DNA of 13,915 bases from JAAYAN01 sp964437215 (lineage in GTDB: Bacteria > Bacteroidota > Ignavibacteria > Ignavibacteriales > Melioribacteraceae): the NCBI GenBank assembly GCA_964437215.1, contig CAYTFZ010000071.1, positions 1 to 13,915 of the forward strand, read 5' to 3'. A program made the translations under genes and the position numbers. The notes beneath the pieces are model-generated. The model was not told the origin of the DNA. It saw only the letters and a program-made list of their open reading frames with translations, and made no database searches. Shown here piece after piece: positions 1 through 7,088 of the stretch (its first letter is position 1; each line of letters begins with the position of its first letter).

Positions 1-56
1 CTTATTATGTCTGAATAACAACCCAAATATAGAGCTTTATTCAAGCATATTCAAAG

Positions 57-956
57 TCATAATTTATTTCCTCTTAAAAAATCAGCAGCCGTCATCCGGT
101 TTTTCCCTTCGGGCTGGATTTCTAAAATTTGTAATGCTTTATCTCCGGTTCCGATTATAATGTTGTTTTTGTCTTGAAAAATTTCGCCGGATTTTAGATT
201 CTTATTATTTGAAATCTCACACTTATAAACTTTATAATTCTTTCCGGAATTTACAAAATAAGCCGCTGGGTAAGGGGAAAGTCCGCGTATTAAATTCTTG
301 ATTTTTTCTGCAGGGTTATTCCAATTTATTAAGCAAGTTTCTTTGGTTATTTTCGGGGCAGGGGAAGCTTCTGAGTCATTTTGTTTTTGAGGAACAGCTT
401 TGTCCGATTCAATTAATTTTACAGTTTCCAAAATTGTTTCTGCGCCGATAACGCACATTTTATCGTGAAGACTGCCGAAATCATCTTCCGGTAAAATTGG
501 GATTTCTTTTTTTAGAATAATATTTCCTGTATCAACTTTTTTTTCAAGAAAGAAAGTAGTAACGCCGGTTTTAGTATCTCCGTTAATTATTGCCCATTGA
601 ATTGGCGCTGCTCCTCTATATTTTGGAAGCAGTGAGCCGTGCAGATTAAATGAACCGAGTTTGGGAATTGTGTAAACTTCTTCAGGAAGAATGCGGAAAG
701 CTACAATAATGAATAAATCGGCATTGAATTTTTTTAACTCTTCAATAAATTTCTCATCATTCATCTTTTCGGGTTGAAGAACCGGAATGTTATTTTTTAA
801 TGCTGCTTCTTTAACCGGTGTGAAAGTTACTTTTCTGCCGCGTCCTCTTTCCTTATCGGGAGCAGTAACAACAGCGTATACTTCGTATCTGTTGGATAAT
901 AATATTTCCAGAGTTGGAACTGCGAAATCGGGGGTGCCAAAGAATACAATTTTCAT
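57..956 (-). CDS. fmt: Methionyl-tRNA formyltransferase
   Basis: This 299-residue cytosolic enzyme transfers a formyl group from 10-formyltetrahydrofolate to the amino group of Met-tRNA(fMet), supplying the bacterial initiator tRNA. The N-terminal Rossmann-like formyltransferase domain (about residues 1-190) begins with the FGTPDFA motif (6-12). It holds the family signature SLLPKYRGAAP (108-117) and the catalytic triad expected from the E. coli enzyme, here N104, H106 and D142. The C-terminal OB-like tRNA-binding domain covers about 205-299. The length is slightly under the usual 310-315 residues, and the protein ends in a natural TGA, so it is complete. The ATG at 956 has no visible Shine-Dalgarno but starts exactly at the conserved MKIVFFGTPDF. 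It lies 114 bp downstream of peptide deformylase on the same strand, the classic def-fmt order. Only 56 bp of its downstream flank is in view and no terminator is visible there. Confidence 0.97.
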   Translation of the reverse strand: MKIVFFGTPDFAVPTLEILLSNRYEVYAVVTAPDKERGRGRKVTFTPVKEAALKNNIPVLQPEKMNDEKFIEELKKFNADLFIIVAFRILPEEVYTIPKLGSFNLHGSLLPKYRGAAPIQWAIINGDTKTGVTTFFLEKKVDTGNIILKKEIPILPEDDFGSLHDKMCVIGAETILETVKLIESDKAVPQKQNDSEASPAPKITKETCLINWNNPAEKIKNLIRGLSPYPAAYFVNSGKNYKVYKCEISNNKNLKSGEIFQDKNNIIIGTGDKALQILEIQPEGKNRMTAADFLRGNKL

Positions 957-1070
957 TTATCAGTACTTAGTAGTTAGTAAAAAATATTTAGAATAGATGT
1001 GAAATTGAGAAATAGCAGTGATTATTTTCTGTTTTTTTTTCTTACTCTTACTCATAATCTTACTCTTGTT
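957..1070 (-). repeat. def-fmt spacer with short degenerate tandem repeats
   Basis: The spacer carries two simple-repeat patches. Read on the minus strand, 1041-1066 is built of GAGTAAG/AGTAAG units broken once by ATTAT. Positions 962-979 read as ACTA/CTA units ending in AAGTACT. A run of nine T (plus strand) sits at 1032-1040. The def stop codon lies inside an AGAT tetranucleotide run at 1071-1079. No gene, hairpin terminator or convincing promoter is visible. Similar short low-complexity units between genes can be dispersed repeats, but only this copy is visible here. Confidence 0.5.
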
Positions 1071-1616
1071 CTATCTATCTGTTATCGGATAATTGACTTC
1101 AACTTCGCGTTTCATAATTCTCATCAATTCATTTTTCATTTTGTTTTTTTCGTAGGATTCAACTCTGTCGGGAATCATTTTGCCTTGAAGATGATCGTAT
1201 TCGTGCTGAATTACACGGGCTAAAAAATCATCGGCTTCAATTATTACTTCTTTTTCATCAGTATCGATATATTTAATCTGTATTTTTTCAGGACGGTCAA
1301 CATCAGCTCTCAGGTTTGGCAGACTTAAACAGCCTTCCTCAATAGTAACAAGTTCATCGGATGAAGCAATAATTTCGGGATTTATCATTACCAAAGGTTT
1401 AATTTTTTCGCATCCCTCTACACCTGTTAAATCGATAGTGAAAAGCGAATTTCCGTTTCCTACCTGGTTGGCAGCTAAACCTACTCCGTTAGCTTTTCGC
1501 ATTGTTTCAAACATATCGCGTATAAGGGTAATTATTTTATCATCTACATTTTTTATCTTTTTTGCTTTTTCTCGTAAAATCCGGTCGCCGTATTGTGTAA
1601 TTGGTATAACTGCCAT
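1071..1616 (-). CDS. def: Peptide deformylase
   Basis: This 181-residue cytosolic metalloenzyme removes the N-formyl group from nascent polypeptides. All three deformylase motifs are present: GVGLAANQ (44-51), EGCLS (94-98) and QHEYDH (137-142). C96, H138 and H142 are the expected metal ligands, E139 the catalytic acid/base, and Q51 and L97 line the active site. Length and motif spacing fit a normal, active type-1 enzyme. Its ATG follows the TAA of the upstream membrane-protein gene with no gap. A good Shine-Dalgarno (AGGAGA, 1621-1626) lies inside that gene's last codons, so translation is probably coupled. It is followed by fmt, which performs the opposite step of the formyl cycle. The stop is TAG within an AGAT tetranucleotide run. 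Confidence 0.97.
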   Translation of the reverse strand: MAVIPITQYGDRILREKAKKIKNVDDKIITLIRDMFETMRKANGVGLAANQVGNGNSLFTIDLTGVEGCEKIKPLVMINPEIIASSDELVTIEEGCLSLPNLRADVDRPEKIQIKYIDTDEKEVIIEADDFLARVIQHEYDHLQGKMIPDRVESYEKNKMKNELMRIMKREVEVNYPITDR

Positions 1617-2525
1617 TTAATCTCCTATTTCATTTATATCACTTTCTTCAATTACTTCAGCATTTATGTCCTTAAGCAAAAATACTTCGGTAGCAGTGAA
1701 AAACATTCTTATTGATAATCGAAAAATAACTAACATTTGCTGAAGAATAAAGGAAAGAATTAAATAATAAAAAGGCGTTCTTGGAACAAAAGCTTCGATA
1801 ATGTTATAAATTACTGCTCCTGCTGCCGATAAAACAGCTATGGCAAGAAATGTTCCAAAAACAAGATAAAAATTCTTTCGGATAAACTTAAGAGAGCGAA
1901 TAAATTCCTTTATAATAGCGGTTTTATCCTCAATTGCAAGAGAGACTTTTGTGTAATCCGAGAGAAGAATTACTATTCCAATTACAAAAATAAGGAAAGT
2001 GAAATTTGCCGCGCGCATTATAAAATCGAACCAAATAAGATTCAGTTTTCCAAGAAGAAAGGTTATTGAGTTTTCGGACAAATCATAAAAATAAAAGACT
2101 ATTATATATATTAAAATTGAAACTGAAGATACTTTAATGAATCTGAACCAGAATTTTACTCCGCCAAAAAAAAAGTCGACCATATGATTTTTTGCGGGCG
2201 TGTTAAAAACTGCTACAAGTCCGCCCATATAAAACGTCTGGATAAGCACATATACTATCGAAACTCCAAGAGTAAGTAATTCCAAAGATTTAAAAGCAAA
2301 GGTGTTAAAATTTCGGAACTGCAAAAACCATAAAAAATTATGTCCTTGGGAAATTTGATCTGTAATAAATGAATGAGCGATATTTTCTTTTAAGAGGATA
2401 AAAACAGGCAAAGTTAATATTGAAGCGAATAAAAAATTTGTGCCCCAAAGTAGAAATAAAAAACTGTAATTATGAAAGACATTTCGGAATCCAGTTTTAA
2501 GAACGTCTTTTATACTTATTTTCAA
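1617..2525 (-). CDS. Six-TM integral membrane protein, unknown function
   Basis: I do not recognise a named family with confidence. The 302-residue protein is very hydrophobic, with six likely membrane segments near residues 22-45, 82-107, 133-149, 174-189, 219-243 and 252-275. There is no signal peptide, and the C-terminal tail is acidic (VIEESDINEIGD). The segment DYTKVSLAIED (190-200), followed by a charged helix, recalls the loop of YciC/DUF4013-like or glycerophosphodiester-phosphodiesterase membrane-domain proteins, but this is a weak resemblance. The start is TTG at 2525, not ATG. The TTGA overlap with the preceding stop and a GGGAG Shine-Dalgarno (2532-2536) six bases upstream support it. 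It sits between a secreted M1-like pseudopeptidase (4 bp overlap) and def (zero gap), so it is probably co-translated with the former and may be its membrane partner. Confidence 0.85.
   Translation of the reverse strand: MKISIKDVLKTGFRNVFHNYSFLFLLWGTNFLFASILTLPVFILLKENIAHSFITDQISQGHNFLWFLQFRNFNTFAFKSLELLTLGVSIVYVLIQTFYMGGLVAVFNTPAKNHMVDFFFGGVKFWFRFIKVSSVSILIYIIVFYFYDLSENSITFLLGKLNLIWFDFIMRAANFTFLIFVIGIVILLSDYTKVSLAIEDKTAIIKEFIRSLKFIRKNFYLVFGTFLAIAVLSAAGAVIYNIIEAFVPRTPFYYLILSFILQQMLVIFRLSIRMFFTATEVFLLKDINAEVIEESDINEIGD
1621..1626 (-). promoter_or_regulatory. Shine-Dalgarno of def inside the upstream gene's last codons
   Basis: AGGAGA lies four bases before the def ATG and overlaps the final Gly-Asp codons of the membrane-protein gene, whose TAA directly abuts the def ATG. 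This fixes the def start and points to translational coupling. Confidence 0.8.
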
Positions 2526-3763
2526 CCTGCGCTCCCTGAGGTCATCAATAAATTTTGTATCCAGAAAAACCAGCGGACAGATAGCGAAACAGTTGCTGAA
2601 TAATCGGCTTGGGATTTATACGAATTATTTGCAATGTTTATATCGAATAAGTTTGCATATGCCGGGTCAATCTGTGCAGCAATAATTTTTTCAGGCGATT
2701 TGATTCTGAGGAGTTTTACTTTTTCAATTCCATTCCAAAAAAAAGAAAGAGAATCGGTTTTTGTGAAAACGTTAACTTGCTGCGGAAGAATTCCGTCGCC
2801 AAGTCTTTCAAGCAGCAAAACATAATTCTTACTGTCTTTTTCCCAAATTCCTGATACAGCATAATCGAAAACTTTATTTTGAGTTATAAAATTTTCTATG
2901 AATAATGTACTGTCGGCTCCAAGATCTCTTTTCAGGTTATCAAAAAAAATTCCATTATCATTAAGTATTTTTTTAACTGCATTTTTTATAAATTCTTTTC
3001 CTTTCAAATTTTCCAAAGTATAAAACAGAATTGCAGGTTTATTTTTTTTATTTACTTCAAAGGTCAAATTGTCGGGATAAGCGGAAATCGAATCCGAAAT
3101 TGCGCCGTATTTAATTCTTTTGTAATAATCTTTCAAAAAAAATTCTCCCTCGTTAATTCTATAACTTCCAATAGTATAGATTAATGGGATATTGTGATAC
3201 GAAAGAAGATTGTAACCGTAAACAGGGTAATAGTCCGAAACAATAAAATGCTCGTTTTCGGCGCCGTAATATTTATTAACAATTTTATCCGAAAAAAAAG
3301 CGGCAAGCCCTTTTTTTACCCAGTCAGGTTCATCAAGGTTTTCGAAATACTGAATTGAAACATTATAAGCACATTTCCGCTCGATGCTATGGACTTTTGA
3401 TGGATTTATATGCTCGCTGCAGATATTAAATCCGCCAGGAAAAAAGCTTTCCTCTTTTGAAATGGATTTATGAGTTTCAATTATTTTAAAAGTTCTGCAA
3501 GGAAATTTTCCTGCATTTTCTTCAAGATATTTAAGCGAATTTTTCACTGCTTTTAAAATGCGCGAGGAATTTTTCGTGATAAAATAACCTTCAATAATTA
3601 TTATGCTTCTATCTTTACAAACATAGTTATCGGTGATTTTTTTGCTGGTTCCACTTTGTGTTTTATTTGCCGGAGAGTTGTTGAATGAAGAAAAACCGTT
3701 TAGCGACAGATAACTTAAAAAAGATAGCGAAATTACAAGAATAAGCATTTTAATTTTTTTCAT
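2522..3763 (-). CDS. Secreted M1-like (gluzincin) pseudopeptidase lacking zinc ligands
   Basis: This 413-residue protein has a signal peptide (charged MKKIK, then a hydrophobic core to about residue 24), so it is probably exported. The middle and C-terminal parts read like an M1 aminopeptidase. The landmarks are an IQYF segment followed by WVKKGLAAFFSD (148-159, family pattern W-x-D-E-G-L-A), a KPA..LFYTLENLKG helix (242-255), and a C-terminal IDP...D-N..NN motif (365-380) typical of the M1 end domain. The zinc site is gone: the HExxH position reads YNVSI (133-137) and the downstream Glu ligand reads K151. It also lacks the usual N-terminal beta domain, being under half the common M1 length. 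Four cysteines (49, 89, 115, 131) are all in the N-terminal third. The M1 assignment is my motif-level inference. A binding or scaffold role is more likely than peptidase activity. Its ATG has AAGG almost touching it; ATG codon 6 is an alternative start. Confidence 0.75.
   Translation of the reverse strand: MKKIKMLILVISLSFLSYLSLNGFSSFNNSPANKTQSGTSKKITDNYVCKDRSIIIIEGYFITKNSSRILKAVKNSLKYLEENAGKFPCRTFKIIETHKSISKEESFFPGGFNICSEHINPSKVHSIERKCAYNVSIQYFENLDEPDWVKKGLAAFFSDKIVNKYYGAENEHFIVSDYYPVYGYNLLSYHNIPLIYTIGSYRINEGEFFLKDYYKRIKYGAISDSISAYPDNLTFEVNKKNKPAILFYTLENLKGKEFIKNAVKKILNDNGIFFDNLKRDLGADSTLFIENFITQNKVFDYAVSGIWEKDSKNYVLLLERLGDGILPQQVNVFTKTDSLSFFWNGIEKVKLLRIKSPEKIIAAQIDPAYANLFDINIANNSYKSQADYSATVSLSVRWFFWIQNLLMTSGSAG
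2532..2536 (-). promoter_or_regulatory. Shine-Dalgarno supporting a TTG start
   Basis: GGGAG lies six bases before the TTG at 2523-2525, inside the 3' end of the upstream gene. TTG and that gene's TGA overlap as TTGA, the TTG equivalent of the common ATGA coupling. No ATG near this point fits as well. Confidence 0.65.
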
Positions 3764-3771
3764 ACCTTAAA

Positions 3772-3800
3772 AACATAAGCATATTAAAGAAATAATTCAA
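3772..3800 (-). promoter_or_regulatory. Candidate promoter before the M1-like gene
   Basis: TTGAAT (3795-3800), a 17 bp spacer and TATGTT (3772-3777) lie immediately upstream of the ATG at 3763. Transcription from it would start within a few bases of the start codon. The sequence is AT-rich, so a chance match is quite possible. Confidence 0.25.
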
Positions 3801-3908
3801 TTATGGACTCAATATATGGATAGGATTATTACTTTACGAGGAATTGATTGTATGAAAAGTGCGGAAAAAGATAAACTGTTTTCTTACGATTCAATAAAAA
3901 TATATTTT

Positions 3909-5921
3909 CTATTCAGAAAAAAACGGAATTACTATTTTAAATGTTGTTCCTTTACCTTTTACAGAATTAAAATCTATAGAACCTTTATGTTTGTTTACAA
4001 CTATATCTCTGGCAATAGAAAGACCCTGACCTGTGCCTTTCCCGACTTCTTTAGTTGTAAAAAAAGGATTAAAGATTTTGTTTTTAATTTCATCAGGAAT
4101 ACCTGACCCATTATCCGAAATTTCGATAATTACATTATTATCTTTTTGCCGGGTAACAATTCTTATAAGTCCGTTTTTCCCATTTTCTTTACCGAATTTT
4201 TCTTCGATGGCATGAGCAGCGTTTACAATAAGATTTAAAATTATCTGGTTGAATTGAGCCGGCAGACATAAAACATCCGGCAGAGTTATATCGTAATCGG
4301 TTTGAACATCCGATACATATTTCCATACATTTCTGGAAACAATAACTGTATTTTCAATCAGTTCATTAATATTTACAAGTACTTTGCTTTCAGTTCCCGG
4401 ATGCGAAAAACCTTTCATGGCTTTAACAATTGAAGAAATTCTGTCTACTCCTTCCATTGCCTGCTTAATTGCATCGGGCGCTTCGCCGCATAAAAAATCA
4501 AAATCGCTCTCATTCCTGAATTTTTTAATTTCCTCGATAATTTTCGAAGTGTCTTCTCCTTGTTCGGAAGCTTTTATTAGATCCCTTATCTTTTCATTTT
4601 CCGCAATAAATGTTTTGCATACATCCTTAAGAAAAGTTATGTTGTCGCCAACATATTGAGTAGGAGTATTAATTTCGTGCGCTATCCCTGCCGCAAGCTG
4701 CCCAATGGATTCGAGTTTTTGCGCCTGTAATAACTGGCTTTCCATAATTTTTCTTTTTGTAATATCGTGCCCAATCCCTATTAAACCAATTATTTTCTTG
4801 TCTGCGTCATATAAAGGTATTTTAGATGTAACTAACCATTGTCTTTCACCCTTTTCATTAATAATTTCTTCTTCTCTGTTTAGAATAATTTCTCCATTTT
4901 TAATTACTCTCATATCATCTGCATAACATTCAGAAGCAATTTCTTCAGGCAACATTTCAAAATCGCTTTTCCCAATCACTTCATTTTCACTTGAGAAACC
5001 TAAAATTCTAACATCTTGAGGATTGCTTATAACTTTTCTAGCATTCAAATCTTTTATATATAAACCATCGGGAATACTGTCAATAAGAGTCCGCAAAAGT
5101 ATCTTTTCGGAATTTAAAGCTGCCTCTATTGTTTTCCTTTCAGAAATATCAATACAATGACCAAAATATCCAACAAAATCTCCTTTGCTGTTATATCGTG
5201 GGTTTCCTTCATTGTTTAACCAGCAATATTTACCGTCAAATCTTTTTAACCTGAAATCGATATTAAATTTCTCTTTCTTGTTAAATGCCTCAAAGTAGAT
5301 GCTGATATAGTTTTTTAGATCATCAGGATGAACTCCTTCCAACCAGCCATCATTTAATTCTTGTTCAATTGTTCTGCCCCTGAACTGGAGCCAAGGTTTA
5401 TTAAAATAATCGCATTTTTTGTCAAGCCCAGAAGTCCAAAAAAATACATTTCCTGTATCAGTTAAAGTACGAAAGTGTTCTTCACTTTCTTTTAAAGCTT
5501 CTTGTGTTCTTTTTAATTCAGATAAATTTTCGAATACTACAAATATGAAATTGTCTTCTAATGGAAATGCTTTTAAATTAAAAATTGCTTTGTTAACCCT
5601 GTTATCAGTATATTCAAATTCACTAAGTTTAATTGGATTTTTAGTTCTTATCGCATTAGCGTACATTTGAGGAATTCCGGAGTCTCTCAGTTTTGGGAAA
5701 CTCTCATCCAGGGTTTTTCCTATAACATCAAATAATGAGATTCCAGTCATCAGTTCAGTGACTTTATTAGCCCCGATCATTCGCAAAGTTCGGTCGTCAT
5801 TTATATTTTCAAGATGATAGAGATGAAAACCGATATTCATTTTATCATATATTTCTGCTAGCAGTTTTATAAACTTTTCGGCACTTATGAATGTTTCATT
5901 ATTTAATGATTTTGCTATCAT
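3909..5921 (-). CDS. Cytosolic PAS-PAS-PAS sensor histidine kinase
   Basis: This 670-residue kinase has no membrane segment or signal peptide, so it should sense an intracellular cue. Domains in order are PAS1 (about 28-135), PAS2 (147-263, ending in a PAC-like GYFGHCIDISERK), PAS3 (273-391, ending IGIGHDITKRK), DHp (about 398-510) and a HATPase_c domain (about 515-668). The phosphoacceptor is H415 in AHEINTP. The N-box is ILNLIVN (561-567), G1 is DNGSGI (603-608), the F-box is NPFFTTK (618-624), and G2 is GKGTGQG (627-633). All catalytic elements are intact. The DHp is long: roughly 75 residues separate H415 from GVDRISSIVKAMK (491-503), against 35-40 in ordinary HisKA. It is last in the signalling operon, 23 bp after the degenerate HD-GYP regulator, with no clear Shine-Dalgarno. 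It carries no receiver of its own, so the two upstream receiver proteins are the obvious partners. The ligand is unknown. Confidence 0.93.
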   Translation of the reverse strand: MIAKSLNNETFISAEKFIKLLAEIYDKMNIGFHLYHLENINDDRTLRMIGANKVTELMTGISLFDVIGKTLDESFPKLRDSGIPQMYANAIRTKNPIKLSEFEYTDNRVNKAIFNLKAFPLEDNFIFVVFENLSELKRTQEALKESEEHFRTLTDTGNVFFWTSGLDKKCDYFNKPWLQFRGRTIEQELNDGWLEGVHPDDLKNYISIYFEAFNKKEKFNIDFRLKRFDGKYCWLNNEGNPRYNSKGDFVGYFGHCIDISERKTIEAALNSEKILLRTLIDSIPDGLYIKDLNARKVISNPQDVRILGFSSENEVIGKSDFEMLPEEIASECYADDMRVIKNGEIILNREEEIINEKGERQWLVTSKIPLYDADKKIIGLIGIGHDITKRKIMESQLLQAQKLESIGQLAAGIAHEINTPTQYVGDNITFLKDVCKTFIAENEKIRDLIKASEQGEDTSKIIEEIKKFRNESDFDFLCGEAPDAIKQAMEGVDRISSIVKAMKGFSHPGTESKVLVNINELIENTVIVSRNVWKYVSDVQTDYDITLPDVLCLPAQFNQIILNLIVNAAHAIEEKFGKENGKNGLIRIVTRQKDNNVIIEISDNGSGIPDEIKNKIFNPFFTTKEVGKGTGQGLSIARDIVVNKHKGSIDFNSVKGKGTTFKIVIPFFSE

Positions 5922-5944
5922 AATAAATAAAGTTTAATAATAGT

Positions 5945-7087
5945 TTATTTTTTAAGAATTAATACTTTAATAGGTTCAATAATTTTCCGGATACGGTTAT
6001 ATTGATTAAGCTTATAAATCAATACGTCAGTAATTTCATTCCTCTTTGTTAATAAAACCGAACCCTCGTCATTTTTTATATCTTCGGCAAGTATCATTCC
6101 AGGTTTTAATTCGTTTAGATTTACAGTTTCGAGAATAAACCCGTCGTACATACCGGTGATTTCGATATTTAAAGCTGCAAGAACATCGGGATCGTAATAG
6201 TTTGAGTTATCGAATAATTTTTTCACAGCTTCTTCGCTCGTCATTCCACAGCCTGTATAGAAGAAATAATCATTCAAAGCCCGCAGTATTCGTGAACTTT
6301 CGGGAATTTTTTCACCCACTATATAATCTTCAGGTTCATCGCTGCCGTCATATCTGTAAAACTGAAATTTAATTGCATCGGCAATTTCTTCTAAACGGGG
6401 AATATTTCTGATTAAATTCATACCCATCTTAGGGTGCGAATAATAAATACCCAGTTCCTCATTTGTCAGTTCTTTCCCCTCGTTTCGTTTTTCTATAATT
6501 TCGGAAGGAACAGCTACGCATCCGATTTGCGAAAGAAGAGCCGAAAGCTCAATTTTCCAGAGATTTTTTATCTGAATTTTTTCTGCAATTTTTTTTGCCA
6601 GATTCCGGAATTGATTAGACTGGCTGAAAGCTGTAGGATTAACAACCGCAAGAATATCCATAAGAACTTTAATGCTTCCTTTTAATGTTTTATCCAGAAG
6701 CTCTCTTTCAGCAATTATCAATCTGTATTGTTCCAAAGCCGCATAAAGTGAGTTAATAAGTTTATCATTTGGGCAAGGTTTAGTTAACAATCTGAAAATA
6801 TTTCCTTCGTTTACAGCATTAATCGCAGTTTCAACATCGGCAAATCCGGTTAACATCATTCTAACTGTATCGGGGGATTGCTGCCGGATTGCAGATAAAA
6901 GCTGGTTCCCGTTCATCTGCGGCATTTTATAATCGGATACAACTACTGCAAAATTACCGTTGTTTTTAATCAGTTCTAAAGCTTCAGCGCCCGAATTTGC
7001 TGTAAATATATTAAACATATTTCGTAAGTTGCGCTTGTATCCGGCAAGGATATTTTCCTCATCATCAACAAATAATATTCTTTCCAT
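5945..7087 (-). CDS. Response regulator: REC plus degenerate HD-GYP domain
   Basis: The 380-residue protein begins with a complete receiver (1-125): acidic pocket D8/D9, phosphoacceptor D52 in SDYKMP, T80 and K103 in TKPCP. Residues about 140-310 align by eye with HD-GYP phosphodiesterases (RpfG type). The LHDIGK motif reads LSQIGC (185-190), the HHE+WDGSGYP motif reads QFYRYDGSDEP (242-252), and the first His falls at S156. Only H218 in SHPKMG is kept. It should therefore not cleave c-di-GMP. A final domain (about 322-372, ELKPGMILAEDI then GSVLLTKRNEIT) resembles the small beta module often found after HD-type domains. The ATG is well placed: AGGAG (7095-7099) lies seven bases upstream, and the upstream REC-HDOD gene ends one base before it. 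The output is probably phosphorylation-dependent protein binding, which is inference. Confidence 0.9.
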   Translation of the reverse strand: MERILFVDDEENILAGYKRNLRNMFNIFTANSGAEALELIKNNGNFAVVVSDYKMPQMNGNQLLSAIRQQSPDTVRMMLTGFADVETAINAVNEGNIFRLLTKPCPNDKLINSLYAALEQYRLIIAERELLDKTLKGSIKVLMDILAVVNPTAFSQSNQFRNLAKKIAEKIQIKNLWKIELSALLSQIGCVAVPSEIIEKRNEGKELTNEELGIYYSHPKMGMNLIRNIPRLEEIADAIKFQFYRYDGSDEPEDYIVGEKIPESSRILRALNDYFFYTGCGMTSEEAVKKLFDNSNYYDPDVLAALNIEITGMYDGFILETVNLNELKPGMILAEDIKNDEGSVLLTKRNEITDVLIYKLNQYNRIRKIIEPIKVLILKK

Positions 7088-7088
7088 T

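Noticed and set aside
58..81. ATGA overlap at the end of fmt opening a seven-codon frame into the left flank.
   Set aside because: The frame stops after seven codons, so the overlap is most likely chance.
3816..4106. Plus-strand frame of 96 codons with GAGGA before an internal ATG, just after the triple-PAS kinase.
   Set aside because: Most of it is antisense to the conserved 3' end of the kinase gene, and its C-terminal part is low-complexity shadow sequence. The SD-like match alone is not enough.
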